Under the pieces are notes generated by a model that saw nothing but the letters and a program-made list of their open reading frames with translations, ran no database searches and was not told the origin of the DNA. This document shows, piece by piece, positions 48,900-59,385 of a DNA stretch of 64,000 nucleotides; positions within the stretch are counted from its first letter, which is position 1, and every line of letters starts with the position of its first letter. The translations under genes were made by a program, and so were the position numbers. Location: positions 279,961 to 343,960 of the forward strand of contig SJOL01006991.1 in the NCBI GenBank assembly GCA_004794785.1. The letters are read 5' to 3'. The stretch comes from Opisthorchis felineus. Taxonomy: Eukaryota > Platyhelminthes > Trematoda > Opisthorchiida > Opisthorchiidae.

Positions 48900-51030
48900 C
48901 AAAAACCTATCAGTTCATCCTCCGAGCTAACCTGGGATATCTATATAGATGCACCGGCTAGTTCCACTGTTCAGTTGGAGCTCCAGTATCATAAGTGAAA
49001 CTCTGCTATCCTACGCTTCTTACGCTCCCATGCATTTCACGGGCACTTTCACTGGGGCATGCATAAACATCGGCTTACTATCAATGACAGATAAGCGGTT
49101 AGTGCACACAATGCCTGCTGGCATACCTCAACAAGGGATCGAACAATGGCGCGCAGTACCAAGTAACCTGCTTAACAATATAGGTTGTCACATTTTACTT
49201 TACACTGCATCGGTATCTAGCTTGTATACTCCACCAAATGGCAGAAAGCAATCGGGTGACATGACCAGCGATGGTGTAGTGGCATTAGTTGGAACAATCT
49301 ACTGAAGAATATAGTCGATGTGATTTGGCAAATTCGAATGTTCATGAATCAGTCTTTGTATGATTTGACAGGTCCACAGAAGACCATCAGTGATCTACGT
49401 GAATAAAGCAAAGAATCCGTATGTCGAACTACTGAAAACTCGGGTGCTTTATTGGTTGTTGGCTTATCTATCCACCGAGCTTGAAAATTGGCTTCCAGAA
49501 GTTTTCGTCACAATCAAGGGGATGCCAACAATTGCATATTGATGGAGTCTCCCTAACTAGTGGCGATGTTTGCAAGCTAATTGCAAAGCACGGTGAACTG
49601 GTCAACAGTCAACTGATTAATGACCGGGACAAACAACCAGATGTACATTAGAATTCATATGGAGAGTTGCAATATACTTTCTTGTGCAATCCAATGGTGA
49701 ACGGCCCATGTACATCTTGTGGACAGTACTGGAGCTATGGCGTGCAGGTAGGTACAGGTGGTCAAAAACTTGGTATTTTCGGATTTCTTTTCTACGCAGT
49801 GCATGTCAGTACACGGATCGAGCAAAAATTCTTGAGATTTTTCGTCAAATTTCGATCCGAAAATTCGAGTACTGATGAGTTCGAAACAAAAATTCCAATT
49901 AGTCTTCCAAGCTAGCCAACAAGGTCTCAAGTTCCCTATCTAATAATGCGTAAGCCTGATAGTTGCTTCACAGTTAATTCAGGTTAATCCTGTGTTGCAG
50001 TCAGAAATGACCGCATTTGGTCGTAATCGTACTGCATTTTTGCTGTGTTCTCGCTCCTACACATGGTAACTCATAATGAAGAAATTTTCCACACACGTTA
50101 CAAACAGGTCATCACGAAATGTCAGTTTTTTGGTACGGACTGCAGGAAAAAGTGACTCCATGATCATCCAACTGTTCAGTACGTCTTCGGCTTTGTGCAC
50201 TACGATTTGTTCGCTCAGCTGATGAGACACATATTTAGGTTGTACTTCGAAGTCTTGATTACATTGTATTTACATCCTTCCTGTTCGAAATGAGAGAGGG
50301 AAGCATCGGTGCTTACCACAAGTATCGTATTTGTACGGAAACTTGAGGTACATATTTTTCAGAGAATTTACTTATCTGTCCAATGCCTTTGCAATGATGA
50401 TCTGATATCACTCGGTTTCTTGAATCGTGAGCTTCAGGCCTCATGGTGTTAAGATACAGATAAATGATCGGTGCGGTGCCGTCCTCTAATGCTCCACTGA
50501 GTGCGGCTACCCGCTGAAATGCGAACGCCACTCCCCACATCACCTACTTGGGTGACTTAAAGTTACAAGCGTTGTCAGGGCGAAGAGAAACCACCCTGTC
50601 CAAGATTAAGAAGGAAGCTAGCTTCATGGAGTTCATGAGTTGACGCTCATTTATGTGCTAAGGGTATACTTAAGTTAATGTCTGCGGTTCTTCGTGGGTG
50701 CGGGTGTTTGTAGGAAGAGCGTTCCTAATTGTTCCATCATCCAAGAATTGAAGTGGATCACAATGTCATGGATGTGACAACAGTGAAAAGAGGCTTATTC
50801 CTTGCCGCGTAACGATAACAAGTGAATAGATGGAACAAGCAGGGCTGTCGCAAAATAAACAGACGGATCTATCGCCAAAACGTGCGTGAAAACAAGATTT
50901 CCCAAAGCTGTGATTCTCCTGTGCACGCACATGCTGGTGCAGTAAATTACAACCACATCGATCGTCTGTCATTCGAATTGTGCCACTGTCCAATTGAGTC
51001 ATTCTAGAGTTTTGGACTAGTGTAGCGAGA
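48900..51030. other. No gene recognised upstream of paralog 2; one weak candidate exon
   Basis: A minus-strand open frame at 50313-50543 reads VMWGVAFAFQRVAALSGALE and LYLNTMRPEAHDSRNR after a possible acceptor (CAAGTAG). It looks coding-like, but no partner exon or family is visible. A 118-codon plus-strand frame at 48949-49305 has no motif. No clear TATA box was found before the ATG at 51045. Confidence 0.4.
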
Positions 51031-51044
51031 CCGCAAAGGTGTGT

Positions 51045-52757
51045 ATGGGAACTCTCTGGGTCCTTCTATGTGCTACTTATCTTATCGTAGTATGCCAATG
51101 TAAAATACATCATACGGTCTGGTTGCCTGCAGGAAAACAGATTTCTCTCCCATGCAAACTTCGAGCTCTGAAGAAACATAAATCACCTGAATTATGGGTA
51201 GAGCAAAACGAGGAACTTGAAGTCAACTTCAGTGCCAACTCAATTGCAGCGTGGTACGATCGTCTTGGTAGACTGATACATGTTGGGGAAGTTCTGCTAG
51301 TCCACGTGGCCAAGTTTGAAGCTAGTGAGATATCGGTTACCCAGTACGTGCTACGTGAGACACCGCCAACCGCAAAACAGATGAGCCTCATCCCAGAATT
51401 CAGAGGCTGGATTGGAGGAGCCAATCAACTACTGCAAGTCAACCATATTGACTCGGTTACCTGCATCGAACTGCAGACCAGCACTGTGGTCGGCTTCCGT
51501 AAGCCCTGGCAGGCGCTCCAGAGAAAAAGTAGGGTCGGAAGGGAGATTGTTTTCACATTCAAAATCTACGTACAACCAATAATCGTATGGCAGTATGCGG
51601 TTCCATCATGGATTCTAATGGAGAACGCGAGCGTGATGCCTAGGTTGGTGGAGGAATGGTGTCAAGATCAACGACCTTACGGGAGGCAGTTTCACCAGAC
51701 ATGTGAAGGCATTTACCAAGGATTCAAAACTTTTCCTCAACAAACACGGTTCGGGGCGTCAAACAGTTCAAGTACTATGCCATTCCTTGAAATAGGTGTT
51801 GGAATTAACCTGTCTGCTCGGCTGCTGCACGTTTTGGCAGATCCGACCACCAAAGAATTGGGTTATTTGCATGCACGCTTGCAACACAGTTTGAATATGT
51901 ATATTCTAGAGGGTTTAGAGGATTATATCCAAGACGAAGACTTAGCACAAAAACTGGTACTGGCAGCGCGTACTCAGTATCTTTGTCCCCCAGGAAGTTT
52001 CACTTTGCGGCGTAAACCAGAGGTTATTAACCTCACATTTGATAAGTTGATGAATCGAACTCTGGAAACAAGTTCAGCCTCTGTATTAATCGACGACAAA
52101 CTTCTGTGTTATCCTTGTCCTGACGGGAAAGCAACCACGGCATACACGTTCAACGAAGAATGTAGTACCTGTCCTCGTGGATACTACAGAGGAGAAACTG
52201 GTTGGCCTAGTAGCGCCGGCTGTTTAAGATGTCCCGAGGGGTTCACCACTGACGGAGTTGGGGAAGAATCGATTGCGGACTGCCAGCTGAATGCGGGTGC
52301 TCTGACAAGGTCGATCCTACACTACGTGTTACATTTGTTGTTCACACTAGAAAAAATAATAGCAGGAGAAACTGGTCCTGACACCCAAACAAGGTCACTA
52401 GCACTTGAGCAAAGATCTGCATGGGCATGGCTCGGCAGAATACGTAAAAAATTCTGGATATACTGTGCCATCTATTGCCTACTTTCATCCTACCTTGCTG
52501 CTAAGGCTATTCACCGACTGCACGTGTACTTAAGATTGAAAGCCCTAATTAAAAAACAATGCGGGCTCCTCTTGAAAGCCACAATGATTGGACAGATTAA
52601 TCTGGTTTCACACATAAAACAGCGCATGAAACAGGCTATCAAAGAGGACCCAACTGATACACTTGGACATGGAGCACCTGTTGAAGTATCTGGGGTCGGA
52701 GAATCAATACAGAGGGGGCAAATGAAGAAATCTCGGAGCTTTCCTTTTAAGAGGTGA
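51045..52757 (+). CDS. Type I membrane protein with GCC2/GCC3 cysteine-rich domain, paralog 2
   Basis: This is an intact single-exon gene of 570 residues from the ATG at 51045, with a signal peptide (LWVLLCATYLIVVCQC). It is colinear with the gene at 39.06 kb and more than half identical by eye. The strongest identity is in HHTVWLPAGK, SNSIAAWYDRLG, FTFKIYVQPII, YLHARLQHSLN, the cysteine-rich module (CYPCPDGKAT, CPRGYYRGETGWPSSAGC, LRCPEGFTTDG) and the tail (IGQINLVSHIKQRMKQ). One TM helix lies at about 470-496. Its cytoplasmic tail is 17 residues longer and ends in a basic, serine-containing stretch (MKKSRSFPFKR) absent from paralog 1. It is less conserved between ectodomain residues about 190 and 250. 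Gene order and strand suggest tandem duplication, since separated by about 10 kb of repeats. Confidence 0.88.
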   Translation: MGTLWVLLCATYLIVVCQCKIHHTVWLPAGKQISLPCKLRALKKHKSPELWVEQNEELEVNFSANSIAAWYDRLGRLIHVGEVLLVHVAKFEASEISVTQYVLRETPPTAKQMSLIPEFRGWIGGANQLLQVNHIDSVTCIELQTSTVVGFRKPWQALQRKSRVGREIVFTFKIYVQPIIVWQYAVPSWILMENASVMPRLVEEWCQDQRPYGRQFHQTCEGIYQGFKTFPQQTRFGASNSSSTMPFLEIGVGINLSARLLHVLADPTTKELGYLHARLQHSLNMYILEGLEDYIQDEDLAQKLVLAARTQYLCPPGSFTLRRKPEVINLTFDKLMNRTLETSSASVLIDDKLLCYPCPDGKATTAYTFNEECSTCPRGYYRGETGWPSSAGCLRCPEGFTTDGVGEESIADCQLNAGALTRSILHYVLHLLFTLEKIIAGETGPDTQTRSLALEQRSAWAWLGRIRKKFWIYCAIYCLLSSYLAAKAIHRLHVYLRLKALIKKQCGLLLKATMIGQINLVSHIKQRMKQAIKEDPTDTLGHGAPVEVSGVGESIQRGQMKKSRSFPFKR

Positions 52758-52813
52758 AGGAAAGTGTCATGTAAAGTAAAAAAATTTCCTCCACAGAGGA
52801 ATTGATATCCGTA

Positions 52814-52819
52814 AATAAA
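52814..52819 (+). terminator. Polyadenylation signal AATAAA of paralog 2
   Basis: AATAAA lies 57 bases after the stop codon of the membrane-protein gene, a normal distance for a short 3' UTR. No AATAAA was seen close behind the stop of paralog 1 at 40733. Confidence 0.55.
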
Positions 52820-53802
52820 AGAATATGGACATCACTGCTCAATTCAGCATAACAAATAACCCACGAGTGCAGTTAAAACGGGAGAAAATGGGAACGTCCC
52901 TGCTTAGACATGCACCAAAGGTTTTTGGATCTCGACTGATGTACGGACATGATTATTACCGATGGTCATGAGCATACTGAGACTGTAATCTGTAGTTAAA
53001 CACCCTGTAGCATGAAAGTAGAGTCGCTGGTATTCTCATAATTGTCGAAAAAACTATCGAGTTCTAGAAAAAAATCACGCAGTTTGATTGAACAGATGGT
53101 CTGCACAGGAAAACATTTAGCCTGTGTTGGCAACAGGAATTCGAACCACACATTATCTGGTGGATTAGTTGTACATATGTTGAAGAAAGTGTGCGGCTTT
53201 GAATGCCTCGGTAACGTCACAATGAACAACGCTCACAAGCTTCTTCGTGTTTATGTCCTTCGAAAACCAACACCAGATTTTCCGTCACTACTTGGACACC
53301 GTCCCAGCAGTCGCACCTTCGTCAACGAGACTTCCACGGAATATGCACCACACGACAGATAAAAGAAGCCAACTGTGAAATCGAACATCACCTTGCTCAA
53401 ACGACGCCAACTACACCGCTCCGTAAGCTACACTATGCCAAATACACGAAAGAGAGCATATAGTTTGAGTGTTAACATCCAAAAGATCTGACTGACGACC
53501 CTAATAGGTCCAGCCCGCTGACGGAGGTGTGACATATTGAATGACTGGCATCCAAACAGGATGTGCCAGTTAACAGTGGCCAAACCACTGGATGCCTACA
53601 CATTTTTGGAGCCGAATGTGGCACTGCGTGCAAGCTGTAAACGCCGACATAGATCCGATGAAGTAAAATAGGTTGGCGGATACGCAGAGGAGTTTCGAAA
53701 ACGATAAGTCGACGTAAACACGGTGGCATAGCATTAAGGATTGGCACCAGTTCGTCATTGAGCTGCTGGCGTCACCCGTCACTCACTTTATATTTCAGCA
53801 TA

Positions 53803-54631
53803 CGGCAGCGAAGCATCGGTGTTGAACACTGATGTCATGCTGTCGATGATGATGATGATCAGCATAATAGTTCATCTCCATCGTTATAGCACCGCACAAA
53901 TGGTGCAAGCGCAGTACTCCAAGAGCCATGTGGATGGTGACATTCTCATCCTTAAGGCAACAGTACGTCAGCAAACCATTGGTTAGAAAATGAAACAAAC
54001 TAATTTAGTTTCAGAAAGGTTTGATAAACAATCAGTGAATTTAGTGCTGGGGTACGTTTCGCCTTCGATATTAAAAGCTTCGCCAGAACAAGCAAGTGAG
54101 TTATCAAGTTGACCGATTTTAAGACAAACAGCCAAACAAACAGTGAGGTCTGCCTTAACTAGTGCTGCACATTGCTCAAAGTTCTTGTTGGTCAGTTTGG
54201 ATGATTCACTGGTCAGAGGGAAATCAGGTATGGGACCGTACTGTGCCGGTTCAGTGCACTTTATTTAGATATTCTCTTGTATGTAGTTCAGAAAATTTTT
54301 GCTTTATGTTGGTTGGTCAGTGCTGTGACAGTTGGGTCAAGTTTAGGGGATTTAAACAGATTTTAGTAAAATTTTGTTTTTTTTTACTTTAGACCGAGAC
54401 AACTTACCTGATGACACCACCGCGTGTCAAATTGGCTGACGTAAAAACGCTCTCCATACGCGAACCTTAAGCGCGGTTTTATACCTTCAGTTACTTCATC
54501 CACAAAGAGTCGTTCCCGATAGTGAAGTGTTGTCTACCAGTAGCCACCACCTTGCTACTTGCAGGGTGCCCGTCTTCATCGACATCATGGACAGCATGAC
54601 ATCAGTGTTCAACACCGATGCTTCGCTGCCG
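53803..54631. mobile_element. Terminal-inverted-repeat element, about 830 bp (MITE or fold-back)
   Basis: The left arm (53803-53849) reads CGGCAGCGAAGCATCGGTGT and on through GAACACTGATGTCATGCTGT. The right arm (54585-54631) is its reverse complement with about one mismatch over 47 bases. The interior carries no open frame with a transposase motif. Near-identical arms suggest recent activity or gene conversion between them. A GAT trinucleotide run adjoins the left arm. Confidence 0.85.
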
Positions 54632-54872
54632 CACAACCATGATTTATTCGAAAGCCTTATTGTGAAGAAAATAATAAAGGTGGATGGGGGAGGGATTTAG
54701 TGCATCCAGTTGATATCAAAGCTAACAATAAATTCGTATAGCTCCAATGAAAACCCAAGTATCTTTTTTAAGCAAAATCACGCGAATTTTGAACGTACAT
54801 AGATGAATTACCATTGAACGGTTTTAGACCGGGTGTTAGACTCATGCCACCCACTATTGGTCTAACGGAGAC

Positions 54873-55600
54873 ATGTAGCGGTCACTCACTAGATCACGCG
54901 TCACAAACACTCAAATCACGTAACAATTCCTGTCCCACTTGCAACCTTAGCCGACATGTACATCACAATTTCCCATCCATTTTTGTTTACGCGGCTACCA
55001 CATGCGTCACGCGCCAGGCTTACGAAATTCAACCACATCAGGTCAAGTCGTATGCATGTCCGCGCAATTATCAAACACGAATGGACACCCCTCTCTTCAC
55101 ACTGCACACAATAAATAGGCACGCAACTCGGCCCAAACATACGCACTCACGCCCACAGGACAGGAAGTCAACTGAGCTCCACAAGTCTCCACGGTCAACT
55201 ACGGAACACGTGTAGCAGCTATAGTGCAGAGAGGACACGTCCCGCGTCCGGAACTTCACTCAGGAACTCTCAACAGTTGTCCTAAAACGATTAGTCACTT
55301 TTTGGCTTATTCCCTTCTTGCATTCTTTTTATTTTTATCAAGTACACATAACTTTTGTAATCATCATCATTCTGACAAAACAGACATTTTTTAGTGCTTG
55401 TCACCTTCTGATAATAAACCGAATTACGTTACAACCAGATCACTAACAATTGATGCGTTGGAACACGGATGTACTAGACAAATCAAGCGAAGTTGGTTGA
55501 AGAAACAAAGAAGTGTTGTCGGCTAAGGTTGCAAATGGGACAGGAGCTGTTACGTGATTTGAGTGTTTGTGACGCGTGGTCTAGTGAGTGACCGCTACAG
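54873..55600. mobile_element. Second terminal-inverted-repeat element, about 730 bp, arms about 84 bp
   Basis: The left arm (54873-54956) includes GCGGTCACTCACTAGATCAC and TTGCAACCTTAGCCGACA. The right arm (55517-55600) is its reverse complement at about 93 percent identity. A 133-codon open frame that starts just before the left arm is a by-product. No transposase motif is visible inside, so it is a non-autonomous element or long fold-back. It lies about 240 bases from the preceding inverted-repeat element but has unrelated arms. Confidence 0.85.
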
Positions 55601-55989
55601 ACATCCGCTCTGTAAATTCTAAGCAGTCCATAAAGTTGCGTTTGAATGGCATTTTAACCGACACGACTTGTCTTGTACCAGCTTCAACCTTAATCTGGTC
55701 CATTACCCCAGTGATCGTCCCGCTGTTAATTTGTCAGTGAGACCCATCGGCTAGGTGGTGACCTACACTCATTCACGATAACTGAGACCTCGCCCCTATG
55801 CAACTGATTTCAGGCAAAGTTAGGTTCCAGCTGTTTACGTTTAGCGCGAAGGCAGGTAAGTGCGTCCATGATCCACAAGACTGATCATCATGTGTCCGCA
55901 TGCTGCGCAGCATCGAAACATGTCGAGTTCCAAGTCTTCTCACGATTGTGCATTCTCCACGTCTCTCTGTGCAAGGAGCCGCCATAATA

Positions 55990-56960
55990 TGAAATAATTG
56001 TTTTTCAAGCTTACCCGGATGTCGTCCCGGCGGCGGAATTTCAGACGTTTCCTATTTCCACTCGGTTGAGGTAGATGCACTTTCATCCCAGCATGGAAAG
56101 CCTTGATGAGGTTCGCAAATTTATCCGCAGTTAGGCCTTCGTAGGACAATTCACGGCACTTCTATCTTGAATTGGTGAAGGACACAAACAATCCATACAA
56201 CGGTCGGTCGCGTTCAAGATATTTCTCTTGAGTCTGTCTTGTGATGAAGATGAAGTCTACCGTATTTCGCCCACTTCGAAATTCACACTATTCGTCGAGG
56301 GACTTGTCATGCATAATGCCAGCAACTAGTCAACTGGGTAGAATCTGGGCCACAATGCTACCTGCTGTACATAGAACGCTAGTTCTGCGGTAGTTACACA
56401 TTTCGGACGACTACTCTTCCATTTATGCGAAGGAATTATCGTTGCATTCTGGGAGTCATGTGGAACATCTTCCATCTCCCCAGTGTAGTGGGAGATGGGT
56501 AGCAAGTGAGAAAGTTCTTTGTGAAGTGTCGACCCTCCCAGCGTAGATGGTTCCCCAAACAAACCGTTGTAGCCTGTTGGGCTTCCAATTTTTTATCTGG
56601 TTTACGGTCGACTGCAGTTCCGCTACCGTCAGAATACCATGCAGGTGGGCCTTTGTTGTATGTTGAAGCAGATAAGCTATATAGTCCCAAGGCATCTGTC
56701 CTGGCAAGTTGGGCAGCACTGAAAGGTGATCCTTACAAGCTGCCAGGATCTGGTTGGACCAAGCTCACCTCTGTTCATGCATTAGTTCACTTGGACCAAC
56801 AGCCCCAGCTTCGGTGTATTCGTATCCGAGTCTACTGGCTGATATGTGCGCTTCAGACTTCCTTCGGGCTCACGATGCGGCCATTTTCCATGAGCGGAAG
56901 GTTTTTGGGCACCAGAGGACGACCTGCCAGACAGCCCCAAACATTATTCTTGTGATTAAT
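55990..56960 (-). pseudogene. LINE reverse transcriptase fragment
   Basis: Minus-strand blocks in order: LQHTTKAHLHGILTVAELQS and TVNQIKNWKPN (56.6-56.7 kb), DVPHDSQNATIIPSHK (56.43 kb), TSVLCTAGSIVAQILPS (56.35 kb), FRSGRNTVDFIFITRQTQEK (56.25 kb), and DKFANLIKAFHAGMKVHLP (56.1 kb). These match the fingers and palm of a non-LTR reverse transcriptase (family LLCTAGKI-AQILL, GFRxGRSTVDxIFxxRQ, K-xNLIKAFHxGM). The region before the YADD box is where it ends, so the 3' half is missing. Several frameshifts are present. It is a different lineage from the LINE at 13-16 kb. Confidence 0.78.
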
Positions 56961-57289
56961 ACCTAACAGTTAACTCTGCCGCACAACGATACACTCGATA
57001 TCAAAGGCGACATCTGTCCCACGTGTTTGCTATTGAAAGTTCCAATGCTGGATTGGCCTTTACTATTCTCCAGCCGTTTTCATTTACTGATCCCATTCCA
57101 TAGGATCCCAGTATCTTATTTCCAAGCATTGAAGTCACCTAATGCGAACCTTATCAGACCCAACATTTAACCGCAGAATTTGTCCTTTTCCTTGTCTGAA
57201 TGCGGTAATGGGGTGGCAGGTGCTCATAAATTCCTACCAAAATGCATCAACCCACGAGTGAACTCCCAAGACAGCGTGCCTCAGTGGTA

Positions 57290-57458
57290 ATTGGTCAGGT
57301 GGCCGTTGATCTGTTCGCTGGGCTTGGAAACTGACTTGCAGACGTTTCGTCACCATTCGAGGAGGCATTGTCATTGCGCTGTTGGGTGGGTGAGTGACGA
57401 AACGTCTGCAAGTCAAGTGCCAAGCTCGGCGAACAGAGCAACAGCCACCTGACCAACT
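57290..57458. repeat. Fold-back of two inverted repeat arms (pseudo-LTR-like)
   Basis: Arms 57290-57353 and 57394-57458 are inverted copies (about 88 percent) joined by a 40-base spacer. Each carries GTGACGAAACGTCTGCAAGT and a CAGCCACCTGACC-type block. The same sequence forms the ends of the Penelope-like element at 59.4-61.0 kb, so this is probably a head-to-head pair of that element's terminal repeats. Confidence 0.8.
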
Positions 57459-57539
57459 ATCAATGAATGCACTCGAGCTGCCAATATTCCAACACATTAC
57501 CAACAGCGTGTAGTCGCGTTTGTGAGTGTCTGCACACCC

Positions 57540-58600
57540 AATGTCTCACTCTGAAGAGGGAAAAAAGCGAGTTATATACTTAGCTTCCGAATGTCATGAA
57601 GTCAATACCCGCCGGCGATGGTAGGAACTCAGTGCGTGAAGCAGTCAAGATTAAGACTCGGATCAATGAACGACGATAACCAAAGTCGTTTGCCTGGAGG
57701 TAGCGCTGTAACTAACCGCCACTAACAAATGGCATAACCCAGAAAAAAACCTTCGTAGCCCAGTGGATACAGGCATCTTATTAGCCATGTGGCTACCCGA
57801 CAAAGATACCTCAGACATGTTCTGATCGAAGTAATGTATGGTGTTGAATTAAACACAGGCCATTCCTTGGCACGGGCGGAGACTCACGTCACATTGAGAA
57901 AAAGGCACCATCGCGGAACAGAAAAGCCTATGAAGATGGATGTGGGTAAGCTGCCGAACTTCGTAAACACTACAAAGCTCTGGAAAATGCAATGCAAAAG
58001 ACTCTCAGAACCAACTCCTTCAATGTCTGCGTGTACACAAATGTAGGAGTCAGATAGGTCTATTAATTAAGGCGCGTCTGTAGACAGAAAATCACGTGTC
58101 CATAATGCTCCGGAGCCAAACTGTACGAGATTGTACATAGTCGCGACATCGCCCAAAATGGGGATAATTGGACTCGATGGTTGAAGTAGAGGTTGAGACG
58201 CCGTGTGCGCCAATTCGGGTGCATCGGATACAACTGTAAACAAAGATAAACAAGAATAAAGTTCGAATCGGAGACTGGAAGTGAAAAACGCGTAAGTTCT
58301 AACGGCAATCTAACATTCAGTTGTGGCCGCTCCAACAAGGATATCTTGGTGGATGCGCGACGAAATACAATCATAGAAACAGGTCAGGGCTGTCCACATT
58401 GACTATACAGTCAATACAGTCAATACAATGCTAAATGAGAACTGACTTAGGAGAGAAATGGGATAAACTAAAACTGTGCACTGTACGAATCATCACTTAC
58501 GCACACACAAAAACACCTGTTGTTGCGACAGAGCGAGATAAAGAACCAGGCTCGTTCTCTATGGTTGCTCAACCTGATAATACGTTCAAATATGTATGAA
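57540..58600. other. No gene recognised; possible SINE head
   Basis: GTAGCCCAGTGGATACAGG near 57756 resembles a polymerase III box A, but no clear box B follows. The 85-codon frame at 57789-58046 has no motif. A short tandem repeat of CAGTCAATA lies near 58405-58430. Confidence 0.4.
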
Positions 58601-58767
58601 GCTAGAAGTAAATCACGCGCGTGGTTAGACACATCAGATTAGGTAAATTCCAGTAACGTGGCTCCGTTACCTATTGACTTCTGTGACATTTTCTCTCTCC
58701 AAACTGGGATAAGCTGGATAAAATCCAGACGGAACACACTATTCATAAGGCTGCTAAAACTCTTTGA

Positions 58768-58810
58768 CAGCCCACAACCGGTTTCACCTCTTTTGGGGCT
58801 CATGAGGCTG
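58768..58810 (-). ncRNA. Hammerhead ribozyme-like sequence, copy C
   Basis: In sense it reads CAGCC, TCATGAG, a CCCC-AAAAG-AGGT stem II, GAAA, ACCGGT, T and GTGGGCTG. CAGCC and GGCTG can pair as stem I. The palindromic stem III ACCGGT is exactly as in copy A. The core CTGATGA has become CTCATGA, which should abolish cleavage. Confidence 0.55.
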
Positions 58811-58890
58811 GTGCAAATAAGTGTATTTCGGGAATTGAGTCCAACTTGGTTACAAGTAGAAAATAGGGTTGACGGAAACTCGGGGACTGA

Positions 58891-58935
58891 ACCTACCAGA
58901 TGAGGCTCAAGAAGGGCGAAATCGGTCGTCGGCTG
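58891..58935 (+). ncRNA. Hammerhead ribozyme-like sequence, copy D (inverted relative to copy C)
   Basis: It reads CCTAC, CAGATGA, then a GGCTC-AAGAA-GGGC stem II, GAAA, ATCGGT, C, and GTCGG. The order and spacing match copies A-C. One core base (CTGATGA to CAGATGA) and one stem I pair are lost. It is flanked by CTGTCGAACAGCTCTCAGTA, the block that follows every copy. Confidence 0.55.
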
Positions 58936-59035
58936 TCGAACAGCTCTCAGTAACTCTATGGGTGATGTGTTCCGTCCAGACAATGTACTGCGATATCTTC
59001 AATATCGTACCTTGTGCAACACATTCAGTTGAACA

Positions 59036-59103
59036 GCATCATAAACGAGGGATTCAACTGAGTCTCCCTTTAAGACGAAATCAGTGTGAGTGCATTTTGT
59101 GAA
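59036..59103 (-). repeat. Dispersed repeat module, copy next to the hammerhead pair
   Basis: In sense (minus) it ends GAATCCCTCGTTTATGATG. It is the most diverged of four copies of the module at 43.02, 48.54 and 48.67 kb. Its nearness to hammerhead copy D ties the module to the hammerhead element. Confidence 0.5.
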
Positions 59104-59385
59104 CAAAATCCATCTTATACAAGCCCAGTGAAACTCACTAGGATGTAAGATCTACGGCCAGTAGTTCGTGAAGACATGGTCAGGTTCTATCTTTTCACGT
59201 TTTGTCCGCTGGAGGCCCTACAACACGCACCGCTATCCGCTTTGGAGATGACGAAGAAATTCCGAAAAAATTCTCATGATTTTGAAAGCATTGAACACAC
59301 CAGAGGATACCTGTTATTGAAGTATGTATGGAGCCCGATCAGGTGTGAGCCGCAAGATCTACTAGCTGCTGACCAGGTGGCAGCT

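Larger units (their letters stand above)
58730..59110. repeat. Composite repeat with two head-to-head hammerhead modules (second copy)
   Basis: This carries the same inverted pair and spacer as at 42.1-42.36 kb but in the opposite orientation overall. The GGGGACTGAA side aligns with copy A's side and the TTGCACCAGC side with copy B's. It is followed by the dispersed module at 59036-59103. Gene-free. Confidence 0.7.

Noticed and set aside
54814..55215. 133-codon open frame as a gene
   Set aside because: It starts just before the left arm, spans that arm and runs into the interior of an inverted-repeat element, and shows no protein motif.
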